DNA from: Rhodospirillaceae bacterium
GTDB lineage: Bacteria > Pseudomonadota > Alphaproteobacteria > Rhodospirillales > Magnetovibrionaceae
Direction: 5' to 3'
Assembly: GCA_002401565.1 (NCBI GenBank)
Contig: NVTL01000006.1
Span: forward strand, 42,674-47,859
DNA length: 5,186 nucleotides
A program made the translations under genes and the position numbers. A model generated the notes under the pieces. It was given only the letters and a program-made list of their open reading frames with translations, did no database searches and was not told where the DNA came from. Position 1 is the first letter of the stretch, and each line of letters starts with the position of its first letter. Of this stretch, positions 1 through 5,186 are shown piece by piece.

Positions 1-2
1 AG

Positions 3-764
3 CTTATGGGTGGTGAAAAAGCTCAAATGGGTTTTATTGATTTCCCTTATAACGTGGCCGTGAATGGGCATGTTTGTGGGCTTGGAAATACAAAGCACGA
101 TGAGTTTAAAATGGCCTCAGGAGAAATGAGCAGTGATGAATTCCAGAAATTCCTAAATTCCTCAGCTCAGCTTCTTGCTAAGTTTAGTGTAGATGGTGCG
201 CTTTTATTTGCCTGCATGGACTGGAGACACCAACTCGACCTCCTACTAGCGACCAAAGATGTGTTCTCAGAACTAAAGAATATGTGTGTATGGCAAAAGA
301 CAAATGCAGGCATGGGTAGTATGTACCGTAGCCAGCATGAATTAATATATGTGTTCAAAAATGGAACAGCGAAACACATCAACAACATTGAGCTTGGCAA
401 ACACGGAAGATCGCGAAGCAATGTTTGGAACTATCCCGGCGTAAACACCTTCGGAAAAGATCGCATGGCTGAGTTGGCTATGCATCCAACCGTGAAGCCA
501 ATCGCAATGGTTGTAGACACCATTATCGACGCCTCTCATCAGGGTGACATTGTCCTTGATAGTTTCTCAGGTAGCGGCACAACAATCATCGCTTGCGAAA
601 GAACAGGACGTAGAGCTCGTGCGATAGAAATCAGCCCCAAGTATGTCGATGTTTCAATTATACGTTGGCAAAAGGAAACTGGCAAGCAAGCTATCCATTC
701 CGAAACGGGTGAACTTTTTGATGACGTTCAAGCCCGTGTTCTGGAGGGCTTGAACGATGCGTAA
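3..764 (+). CDS. DNA methyltransferase, N4/N6 type (beta class), C-terminal part; 5' end outside window
   Basis: Transfers a methyl group from S-adenosylmethionine to an exocyclic amino group of adenine or cytosine in DNA. Numbering from the ATG at 6, motif IV (catalytic) is D12-F13-P14-Y15-N16, a HPTVKP block is at 160-165, and the AdoMet-binding motif I is D185-S-F-S-G-S-G-T-T193. Catalytic motif before motif I is the beta-class order, as in CcrM. The reading frame is open to the left edge, and residues such as MGGEKAQM match the interior of longer alphaproteobacterial proteins that carry an N-terminal ParB-like domain. I therefore take the ATG at 6 as internal and the gene as truncated by the window; no ribosome binding site can be seen. 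The usual motif IV in this family is DPPY, so DFPY is a deviation. The target sequence cannot be told. It overlaps the next gene by 8 nt. Family is confident; the missing ParB domain is inferred. Confidence 0.9.
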   Translation, partial: LMGGEKAQMGFIDFPYNVAVNGHVCGLGNTKHDEFKMASGEMSSDEFQKFLNSSAQLLAKFSVDGALLFACMDWRHQLDLLLATKDVFSELKNMCVWQKTNAGMGSMYRSQHELIYVFKNGTAKHINNIELGKHGRSRSNVWNYPGVNTFGKDRMAELAMHPTVKPIAMVVDTIIDASHQGDIVLDSFSGSGTTIIACERTGRRARAIEISPKYVDVSIIRWQKETGKQAIHSETGELFDDVQARVLEGLNDA

Positions 765-1020
765 TTTAAAGCTCCCCAATTCTGGAAACTTGCCAAATAT
801 TAAAACGTGGGCCATCGATGATGTCCGGCCTCGCCACAATTATCCAAAACAGTATAGCGCTCGGATGCATCAACAAATGCGATTAACACTTCGACGATAT
901 GGCCAATTCATGCCGGTCATAGTTGATCACAAGGGGTTCCTTATTGATGGATACTTGACGTGGCGCGCGCTGAAGAAGCTTGGCTTCGACAAAATCCTCG
1001 TGGTCGTTTCCAAATCATAG
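757..1020 (+). CDS. Small stand-alone ParB N-terminal-like domain protein (87 aa)
   Basis: A short protein that resembles only the N-terminal ParB/sulfiredoxin-like domain. Visible pattern: I20-D-D-V-R-P25, then a helix-rich stretch ending in YGQFMPVIVD (48-57), then G60-F-L-I-D-G65 and WRALKKLG (69-76). The last part corresponds to the GxRRWRAAxxLG end of the ParB nucleotide-binding box, but with DGYLTWRA in place of GERR. There is no helix-turn-helix or dimerisation domain, so it is much shorter than a chromosome-partitioning ParB. Members of this superfamily bind or hydrolyse nucleotides or act as nucleases, and the activity here is unknown. The start is supported by GGAGGG at 743-748, eight nt upstream, inside the end of the methylase gene. 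The 8-nt overlap (ATGCGTAA) suggests translational coupling, so it may act with the methylase. It could also be a remnant of a longer gene, but the sequence reads as a compact complete domain. Confidence 0.72.
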   Translation: MRNLKLPNSGNLPNIKTWAIDDVRPRHNYPKQYSARMHQQMRLTLRRYGQFMPVIVDHKGFLIDGYLTWRALKKLGFDKILVVVSKS

Positions 1021-1030
1021 CTTTCGGTAT

Positions 1031-1067
1031 CTACGTTGCTGTCTCTTACGCGTGGGCAGCAACGTAG
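1031..1067 (+). repeat. Perfect 11-bp inverted repeat (hairpin) in the ParB/DUF5681 gap
   Basis: CTACGTTGCTG at 1031-1041 is exactly complementary to CAGCAACGTAG at 1057-1067. The 15-nt interior can add U-G, C-G and U-G pairs. It starts 10 nt after the ParB-like stop codon. The bases after it (CCCCGACC) contain no T-run, so it is not a canonical intrinsic terminator. It may be an RNA-processing or attenuation hairpin between the two gene pairs, or an operator for a dimeric DNA-binding protein. Confidence 0.7.
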
Positions 1068-1098
1068 CCCCGACCTTAACCCAATAACAAAATTTAAT

Positions 1099-1105
1099 GA
1101 GGAGG
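1099..1105 (+). promoter_or_regulatory. Ribosome binding site fixing the DUF5681 start
   Basis: GAGGAGG lies six nt before the ATG at 1112. An in-frame ATG at 1097 overlaps this site and has no Shine-Dalgarno of its own, so translation should begin at 1112. Confidence 0.8.
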
Positions 1106-1111
1106 ACAATT

Positions 1112-1504
1112 ATGTCTGACTATACCGTGGGCTATGGAAAGCCCCCCAAAAACAAGCGTTTTAAACCGGGTCAATCCGGCAACCCAAAGGGCCGCAAAAA
1201 AGGTACGAAAAACCTGAAAACGGACCTTGAAGAAGAACTGCAAGAACGGATTGCAATCCGTGAAGGTGGAACATCTAAAACCGTATCCAAACAAAGGGCG
1301 ATGGTCAAAAGCCTCATGGCTAAGGCCGTGCAAGGTGATGCAAAAGCAGCATCCCTTGTTATGAAAATGATGCTTAGCCTTCTTGACACCCAAGAAGTTG
1401 ACATCACGGAAACCGAGCTCTCAACGGCAGATAAAACCATCCTGAAAGAGTTTGAACAAAGCATTTTGAAAGCATCTGAAAACAAGGAGAAAAACAATGT
1501 CTAG
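1112..1504 (+). CDS. DUF5681 protein, probable small-terminase-like partner of TerL (130 aa)
   Basis: The N-terminus carries the hallmark of DUF5681: V6-G-Y-G-K-P-P12, then F17-K-P-G-Q-S-G-N-P-K-G-R-K-K-G-T-K-N34. An acidic-basic helical segment (LEEELQERIAIREGG) and a helix around QRAMVKSLMAKAVQGD follow, as in relatives. The N-terminal third is very basic and its KGRKKG patch looks suited to DNA contact. The C-terminal tail is charged and probably helical. It is translated from GAGGAGG at 1099-1105. Its last codons overlap the terminase start by 8 nt (ATGTCTAG), so the two are probably translationally coupled. Known: this family often lies just before large terminases in alphaproteobacterial prophage-like regions. 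Inferred: it recognises the DNA to be packaged and recruits TerL. A direct small-terminase role is not shown by the sequence, and no classical helix-turn-helix is obvious. Confidence 0.82.
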   Translation: MSDYTVGYGKPPKNKRFKPGQSGNPKGRKKGTKNLKTDLEEELQERIAIREGGTSKTVSKQRAMVKSLMAKAVQGDAKAASLVMKMMLSLLDTQEVDITETELSTADKTILKEFEQSILKASENKEKNNV

Positions 1505-3011
1505 CGACCAAAAAACTATTGAGGCCATTTGTCGCCAATCTCTTTATTCTTTCATTGTAAAGATGTTTGAAATCTATAATGAAGGCGCCACATTTAAAGA
1601 AAATGGGCACATAAAGGCCATAGCTTGGAAGCTGCAACAATGTGCTGAAGGAAAGAGCACCCGATTTATTTGCACCTTGCCTCCTCGTAACCTTAAATCC
1701 TTTTGTGCTTCGATTGCTTTCCCTGCATGGCTTTTAGGGCGTGATCCTAGGCAAAAAATTATTTGCGTTAGTTATAACGATGACCTAGCTACCGACATGT
1801 CATTGGCTCGCAAAAAGTTGATGGAATCAGATGAATACCGTAAAATATTTCCCAACACCTTATTAAAAGGAAAAAATACTGAAACGATCATCACCACATC
1901 AAAGGGCGGTAGGTGCATTGCGACTTCCGTCAATGGTACGCTTACAGGACGTGGAGGTAATTTCATCATTATCGATGATCCCATTAAACCCGCAGGTGCA
2001 ACCTCAGATTCTGAACTAAAGAAAATTCAGGAATGGTATGGACACACATTATTTTCCCGACTTGACGATAAGATCAATGGTGTCATTGCCCTCATAATGC
2101 AAAGGCTCCATCGTGATGACCTTGCCGGACACCTTCTTCGCAACGGAGAATGGGCACATCTAAACCTTCCGGCCATAGCCACTTCTGATGAAACAATCCA
2201 GATTGGTGAAAACGAATGGTACTCGCGAAAACAAGGCGAAGCACTACACCCGAACTTTGAAAACCTTGATAAACTAGAAGAGGCAAAACAAAATTTGGGC
2301 AGTTATTGTTTTTCTGCTCAATACCAACAAGACCCTGCTCCGGCCCTCGGAGGAATGATCAAGGAGGAGTATTTTAGATTCTACGATGAGGCACCAATAA
2401 GGGAATTTGGTGATCGTATAGTTCTTAGTGTCGATCCTGCTAGTACGCTGTCAAAAGATGCCAGTTACTCTGTCATCACAATTTGGCTCGTTAAGGGACA
2501 CCGATATTTTCTTATCAATCTATTTCGAGACCGTGTCATTCCACACAATCTCAAAATGGAAATTAAAAATGGTTTAGCCAAATGGCGTGACTCAATTATC
2601 CTGATCGAAGATCACGGTATTGGAATAGGAATCTGTGCGGATATAAAGTATCTTTATAGAACAAATCCACGCAGAGTAGTTGGTGTAAAAATCGCACCTG
2701 GTGAAAGTAAAGTTATCCGCATGGAAACCGAGCTATATCACTTTATTGAAGGTAGAGTTTTCTTTCCGCGTAAAGCACCATACCTAAATGATCTCACAGA
2801 TGAACTCCTCACTTTCCCAAATGGGAAACACGATGATCAAGTGGATAGTATCTCTCAATTCCTAAAAATGGTTGGCGGTCTGTCCTCTGGATCTTCAGGC
2901 GGGTCAGGTGGGTCAGGTCCACCATTCAGGAAGTTAACATTACGAGACGCATCTAGAATAAATCGCAATGGCGCGAACGGTATTGCGAGGCGTATAACAC
3001 GAAAACGATAA
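1497..3011 (+). CDS. terL: Phage terminase large subunit, ATPase plus nuclease (504 aa)
   Basis: The DNA-packaging motor that pumps phage DNA into a prohead and cuts it. ATPase half: a deviant Walker A with P62-P-R-N-L-K-S68, then SYNDDLA (92-98), the conserved SVNGTLTGRGG (144-154), Walker B IIIDDP (157-162) and the coupling segment MQRLHRDD (201-208). Linker: GSYCFSAQYQQDP (268-280). RNase H-like nuclease half: first acid D313 in SVDPA, second acid E371 in ILIEDHG, and the closing cluster GKHDDQVDS (443-451) with D446, D447 and D450. All expected catalytic acids are present, so the enzyme looks intact. Overall it matches the TIGR01630-type terminases, which use PPRxLKS and DDP. The start has AAGGAGA at 1484-1490, six nt upstream, and overlaps the DUF5681 stop by 8 nt. 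Odd: after the nuclease comes a Gly/Ser run (460-474) and a basic tail (478-504, ten Arg/Lys and one acid). No portal gene follows; a terminator begins about 12 nt after the stop. Confidence 0.96.
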   Translation: MSSDQKTIEAICRQSLYSFIVKMFEIYNEGATFKENGHIKAIAWKLQQCAEGKSTRFICTLPPRNLKSFCASIAFPAWLLGRDPRQKIICVSYNDDLATDMSLARKKLMESDEYRKIFPNTLLKGKNTETIITTSKGGRCIATSVNGTLTGRGGNFIIIDDPIKPAGATSDSELKKIQEWYGHTLFSRLDDKINGVIALIMQRLHRDDLAGHLLRNGEWAHLNLPAIATSDETIQIGENEWYSRKQGEALHPNFENLDKLEEAKQNLGSYCFSAQYQQDPAPALGGMIKEEYFRFYDEAPIREFGDRIVLSVDPASTLSKDASYSVITIWLVKGHRYFLINLFRDRVIPHNLKMEIKNGLAKWRDSIILIEDHGIGIGICADIKYLYRTNPRRVVGVKIAPGESKVIRMETELYHFIEGRVFFPRKAPYLNDLTDELLTFPNGKHDDQVDSISQFLKMVGGLSSGSSGGSGGSGPPFRKLTLRDASRINRNGANGIARRITRKR

Positions 3012-3022
3012 ACATCAAAAAC

Positions 3023-3054
3023 GGAGAGCGGTTTATTTAGCCGCTCTCTTTTTG
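3023..3054 (+). terminator. Intrinsic terminator after terL
   Basis: GAGAGCGG (3024-3031) pairs with CCGCTCTC (3041-3048) across a 9-nt loop, followed by five T residues (3049-3053). An A-run at 3017-3021 precedes it, so it might also stop leftward transcription. It closes the methylase-to-terminase block. Confidence 0.9.
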
Positions 3055-3085
3055 TTGCCTTTTCCACTGGACTTCTGTCCCCAAC

Positions 3086-3123
3086 AGAGCGTCACTGTAC
3101 ATGTGCAGTGACGCTCTTTTTTG
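3086..3123 (+). terminator. Second intrinsic terminator, in tandem
   Basis: AGAGCGTCACTG (3086-3097) is perfectly complementary to CAGTGACGCTCT (3106-3117). The inner bases allow one G-U and one A-T pair more, leaving a CATG loop. The T-run at 3117-3122 follows. It is stronger than the first terminator and lies about 30 nt behind it with no gene between, so it insulates the recombinase block from the terminase block. Confidence 0.9.
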
Positions 3124-3141
3124 TCTCCCAACGTTGCATGT

Positions 3142-3182
3142 CCGGTTTCGGCATTGTCCGAACCGGGCTGTCTCAGTGACAG
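3142..3182 (+). repeat. GC-rich inverted repeats upstream of the DUF3489-recombinase operon
   Basis: CCGGTTTCGG (3142-3151) pairs with CCGAACCGG (3158-3166), with one bulged T and a 6-nt loop. A small CTGTC/GACAG repeat (3168-3172 and 3178-3182) follows at once. Neither has a T-run behind it. They sit in the only region able to hold control signals for the recombinase operon, so they are candidates for an operator, a leader RNA structure or part of an attachment site. Only the symmetry is seen; the role is inferred. Confidence 0.5.
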
Positions 3183-3209
3183 TGTTTGCAATGGGCAAGT
3201 GCGTTACAT

Positions 3210-3215
3210 AGGAGG
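3210..3215 (+). promoter_or_regulatory. Ribosome binding site fixing the DUF3489 start
   Basis: AGGAGG lies six nt before the ATG at 3222. An upstream in-frame ATG at 3186 would add twelve residues unlike the family and lacks such a site, so 3222 is preferred. Confidence 0.85.
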
Positions 3216-3221
3216 CTACAC

Positions 3222-3428
3222 ATGGCCGTTAAACTCACAAAACCTAACACAATCCTCAAACTTATTCGTCGCCGCTCAGGAGCAACATTAGCCGATCTTA
3301 GAAAAGCGACAAATTGGCAACCTCACAGCATCCGTGCTGCACTCTCAAAACTGAGAAAGCAGGGCAACACGATTGTCTGTGCGGAAAGCAAATCGCGTGG
3401 ATCATTTTATAAAGCGATGAAAGGCTAA
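3222..3428 (+). CDS. DUF3489 small basic winged-helix-like protein (68 aa)
   Basis: Matches the DUF3489 pattern: an N-terminal helix (TILKLIRRRSG, 10-20), a helix-turn-helix-like core with ATLADLRKATNWQPHSIRAA (21-40) and a following helix up to KLRKQG48. A short hairpin (49-65) ends in RGSFYKA, like the wing of a winged helix. The protein is strongly basic, with 16 Lys/Arg against 2 acidic residues, which suggests DNA binding. The start at 3222 is set by the AGGAGG site. The DUF2924 gene begins two nt after its stop codon and the recombinase follows, so the three form one operon. Known: DUF3489 genes commonly accompany DUF2924 and serine recombinases in alphaproteobacteria. Inferred: it could be an autoregulator of the operon or a directionality factor for the recombinase. 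No experimental role is known to me. Confidence 0.85.
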   Translation: MAVKLTKPNTILKLIRRRSGATLADLRKATNWQPHSIRAALSKLRKQGNTIVCAESKSRGSFYKAMKG

Positions 3429-3430
3429 GC

Positions 3431-3850
3431 ATGGCAGTCATTGAACATTTAGATACGTTGGGTACTCGTGATCTCAAACAGGCTTGGCTGGATGAGTTTG
3501 GAAGGACTTCACCGCCTCGCGCTAGTTCACCTTATATGCGGTCCGTTTTGGCTTATCGCATTCAAGAACGTACAGGGCCAAAATTATCGGCCAGCCTCAA
3601 ACGAAAACTTGAACAGGTTGCAGGTGGAAAAACCAAAGCTTTATCGACCGCCATACCCCGCATGAAATCTGGCATGAAACTGCTACGGGAATGGAACGGC
3701 GTTACCCATGAGGTTTTGGTGTTGGACAAGGGATTTGAATATCTGAGCACTTCTTATAAAAGTCTGTCTGCTATTGCCCGAAGCATCACGGGAACACGAT
3801 GGTCCGGTCCAGCTTTCTTTGGTTTGAAGGGAAAGCGAAATGGCAAATAA
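3431..3850 (+). CDS. DUF2924 protein (139 aa)
   Basis: Recognised as DUF2924 by its typical elements in order: L15-K-Q-A-W-L with SPPRAS (27-32) after it, LAYRIQE (40-46), LLREWNGVTHEVLVLDKGFE (84-103) and the conserved end built on Y109-K-S-L-S-A-I-A-R, I119-T-G-T-R-W-S-G-P127 and F129-F-G-L132. Length is normal for the family. A Lys-rich region (57-69) links the helical N-terminal half to the beta-rich C-terminal half. The start follows only a weak AAAGG, but it lies two nt after the DUF3489 stop, so coupled translation is likely. Its 3' end overlaps the recombinase start by 11 nt. Function is unknown. The constant position directly before a large serine recombinase suggests an accessory role in recombination. 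The C-terminal half looks to me similar to RAMA-type domains, which would fit recognition of modified DNA; this is a tentative reading. Confidence 0.88.
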   Translation: MAVIEHLDTLGTRDLKQAWLDEFGRTSPPRASSPYMRSVLAYRIQERTGPKLSASLKRKLEQVAGGKTKALSTAIPRMKSGMKLLREWNGVTHEVLVLDKGFEYLSTSYKSLSAIARSITGTRWSGPAFFGLKGKRNGK

Positions 3851-5186
3851 ACTCAACTGCGCCATCTACACCCGAAAATCATCCGAAGAAGGATTGGAAC
3901 AAGAATTCAATTCTCTTCATGCCCAACGGGAATCTTGTGAAGCTTTTATCATCAGTCAAAAACACGAAGGCTGGAAGGCCCTTCGCACGCAGTATGATGA
4001 TGGCGGGTTTTCTGGTGGCACCATGGATCGCCCCGGCTTGCAAAAACTACTGGCTGATATTGCGGCCCATCGGGTGAATGTTGTTGTCGTGTACAAGGTG
4101 GATCGACTGACTCGTTCCCTTGCAGACTTTGCCAAGATCATTGAAACGTTTGATGGACATGAAGTATCGTTTGTTTCCGTGACCCAGCAATTTAACACCA
4201 CCTCATCCATGGGGCGGTTAACGCTGAATGTTTTATTGTCATTTGCCCAGTTTGAACGGGAGGTCACAGGGGAACGCATTCGCGATAAAATAGCGGCCTC
4301 TAAACAAAGGGGCATGTGGATGGGTGGGTGTTTGCCGTTGGGCTATGACAGCCCTGACCGTAAGCTCATCATCAATGAGACCGAGGCCAAAACGGTCCGA
4401 CATATTTTTAAACGTTATTTGGAATTAGGATGTGTCAGAACACTAAAATCAGAACTCGAAAAACAAGGCTACCAATCCAAAATCCGCACCAGTATCAAAG
4501 GCAATATTAGCGGTGGGAAGATGTTTGAACGCGGAGCTCTATACGCCATTCTCAAGAACCGGATTTATAGGGGGGACATTGTTCACAAAGATAGATTCTA
4601 TCCGGGTGAGCATCAAGCCATCGTGGACCTCGAGCTTTGGCAAGCGGTTCAGGACAAACTTGAACAAAACCGAGTGAGCCACAAACAAGGCAAGGGTTTC
4701 CGCAATCCTAGTCTTCTTGCTGGACGATTGTTTGATAATCAAGGTCAACGTCTCACCCCCAGCCATGCCCAAAAGGGAGACCGCCGCTATCGCTATTATA
4801 TTGGTGGTGCATCGAATATGCGGTTGCCAGCTTCCGAGGTTGAAACGGCGGTGTTGTCGGAACTAAAGCTATTTCTCAAAACACCCCAAATCCTCACCAA
4901 AGAATTGGTGCATAAAAATGACGATGTTGGAACTCAACAATCTCTGACCGAGGGAGGAAAACAACAAGCCGAAGCAATCAAATTCAGCGATATCCAAAAT
5001 ATAATCCAACGGGTGGAAATTGGCAAACAGACCCTGACATTGACCTGTTCAAAATCTAAAGTTCGAAACTGGTTATTGAATGAAAACTGCACCACTGACG
5101 AGACCTTCACCCTCACCACAAAATTCACCCTGCGCAGACGGGGTGTGGAAACCAAGTTTATAATAGACAATGAGAAAGACGATCAA
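3840..5186 (+). CDS. Large serine recombinase (site-specific integrase), 3' end outside window
   Basis: Cuts and rejoins DNA at attachment sites through a phosphoserine link, and probably integrates or excises the element. Resolvase catalytic domain (about 1-150): Y10-T-R-K-S14, with S14 as nucleophile, DDGGFSGGTMDRPGL (53-67), the active-site block V87-D-R-L-T-R-S93, and MGRLTLNVLLSFAQFERE (124-141). Recombinase domain: G158-M-W-M-G-G with PLGYD (166-170), then ALYAILKNRIYRGDIVHKDR (233-252) and LELWQAVQDKLEQN (264-277). The next region (LLAGRLFDNQGQRLTPSHA, 292-310, and YRYYI, 317-321) occupies the zinc-ribbon place but has no CxxC pairs, as I recall for this alphaproteobacterial subfamily. 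The frame stays open for 449 codons to the right edge; RRRGVETKF near the end matches the family before its last segment. AAGGGA at 3827-3832 precedes the ATG by seven nt, and the gene overlaps DUF2924 by 11 nt. All visible catalytic residues are present, so it looks functional. Confidence 0.95.
   Translation, partial: MANKLNCAIYTRKSSEEGLEQEFNSLHAQRESCEAFIISQKHEGWKALRTQYDDGGFSGGTMDRPGLQKLLADIAAHRVNVVVVYKVDRLTRSLADFAKIIETFDGHEVSFVSVTQQFNTTSSMGRLTLNVLLSFAQFEREVTGERIRDKIAASKQRGMWMGGCLPLGYDSPDRKLIINETEAKTVRHIFKRYLELGCVRTLKSELEKQGYQSKIRTSIKGNISGGKMFERGALYAILKNRIYRGDIVHKDRFYPGEHQAIVDLELWQAVQDKLEQNRVSHKQGKGFRNPSLLAGRLFDNQGQRLTPSHAQKGDRRYRYYIGGASNMRLPASEVETAVLSELKLFLKTPQILTKELVHKNDDVGTQQSLTEGGKQQAEAIKFSDIQNIIQRVEIGKQTLTLTCSKSKVRNWLLNENCTTDETFTLTTKFTLRRRGVETKFIIDNEKDDQ

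Larger units (their letters stand above)
1..5186. mobile_element. Segment of a phage-derived / integrative element; both ends outside window
   Basis: A DNA methylase, a ParB-like protein, a DUF5681 protein, an intact large terminase and a serine integrase operon are all co-oriented within 5.2 kb. There are no housekeeping genes. No attachment-site pair, direct repeat or tRNA target is visible, so the limits cannot be set. It may be a prophage, a prophage remnant or a satellite-like element. Confidence 0.65.

Noticed and set aside
1097..1111. Start of the DUF5681 gene at the ATG at 1097
   Set aside because: This ATG overlaps the GAGGAGG site that serves the ATG at 1112, and nothing like a Shine-Dalgarno precedes it.
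1674..1700. Degenerate Walker A of TerL (PPRNLKS, no GK[ST] loop) as a sign of inactivation
   Set aside because: Terminases of this type normally have a deviant loop of the PPRxxKS form, so this is family-typical.
1032..3137. Shared ACGTTGC between the hairpin at 1031 and the segment at 3131-3137 as a repeated site
   Set aside because: Only seven bases are shared and the surrounding sequence does not match; this is expected by chance.
3124..3210. A sigma70-type promoter for the recombinase operon (TTGTCC at 3155 or TTGCAA at 3186 as -35)
   Set aside because: No acceptable -10 hexamer lies at the right spacing; the TACATA at 3205 is too close to TTGCAA and too near the ribosome binding site.
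3186..3221. Longer DUF3489 start at the ATG at 3186
   Set aside because: The extra twelve residues do not fit the family, and the AGGAGG at 3210-3215 would lie inside the coding region at ideal distance from the ATG at 3222.
3799..4077. Plus-strand 92-codon frame across the DUF2924/recombinase junction
   Set aside because: It is out of frame with two well-supported family members that cover it completely, and it has no ribosome binding site.
3956..4315. Minus-strand open frame across the recombinase
   Set aside because: It lies wholly inside the conserved catalytic domain of the plus-strand recombinase and its translation shows no recognisable family.

Overview
The window looks like part of a phage-derived or integrative element in a bacterial chromosome, most likely that of an alphaproteobacterium. 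The host call is an inference. It rests on a combination of families I associate with that class: a ParB-linked DNA methylase, a DUF5681 protein, a TIGR01630-type terminase, and the DUF3489 / DUF2924 / serine-recombinase trio. Base composition is moderate and leans slightly to A+T, lower than most members of the class. Every gene is on the plus strand and coding density is high. No stretch over 300 bases lacks a gene, and I see no tRNA, rRNA or CRISPR array.

Left block (1-3011): the C-terminal part of a beta-class DNA methyltransferase, cut by the left edge, overlaps a small stand-alone ParB-like protein by 8 nt. A 91-nt gap holding a perfect 11-bp hairpin follows. Then come a DUF5681 protein, which sits in the usual small-terminase position, and a complete large terminase of 504 aa, again overlapping by 8 nt. 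The block combines DNA modification, ParB-type DNA binding and DNA packaging.

Boundary (3012-3221): two intrinsic terminators pointing rightward lie about 30 nt apart. They are followed by GC-rich inverted repeats and a strong ribosome binding site. I found no convincing promoter, although the right block probably has its own.

Right block (3222-5186): a tight operon of a small basic winged-helix-like protein (DUF3489), a DUF2924 protein and a large serine recombinase that runs off the right edge with about 449 codons visible. The recombinase probably integrates or excises the element, and the two small proteins are candidate accessory factors.

The most interesting feature is the layout. A terminase is sealed off by double terminators and followed directly by an integration module, with no portal, protease or capsid gene in between. 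This could be a prophage remnant, a rearranged prophage, or a satellite-like element that carries its own packaging motor. The window alone cannot decide between them.
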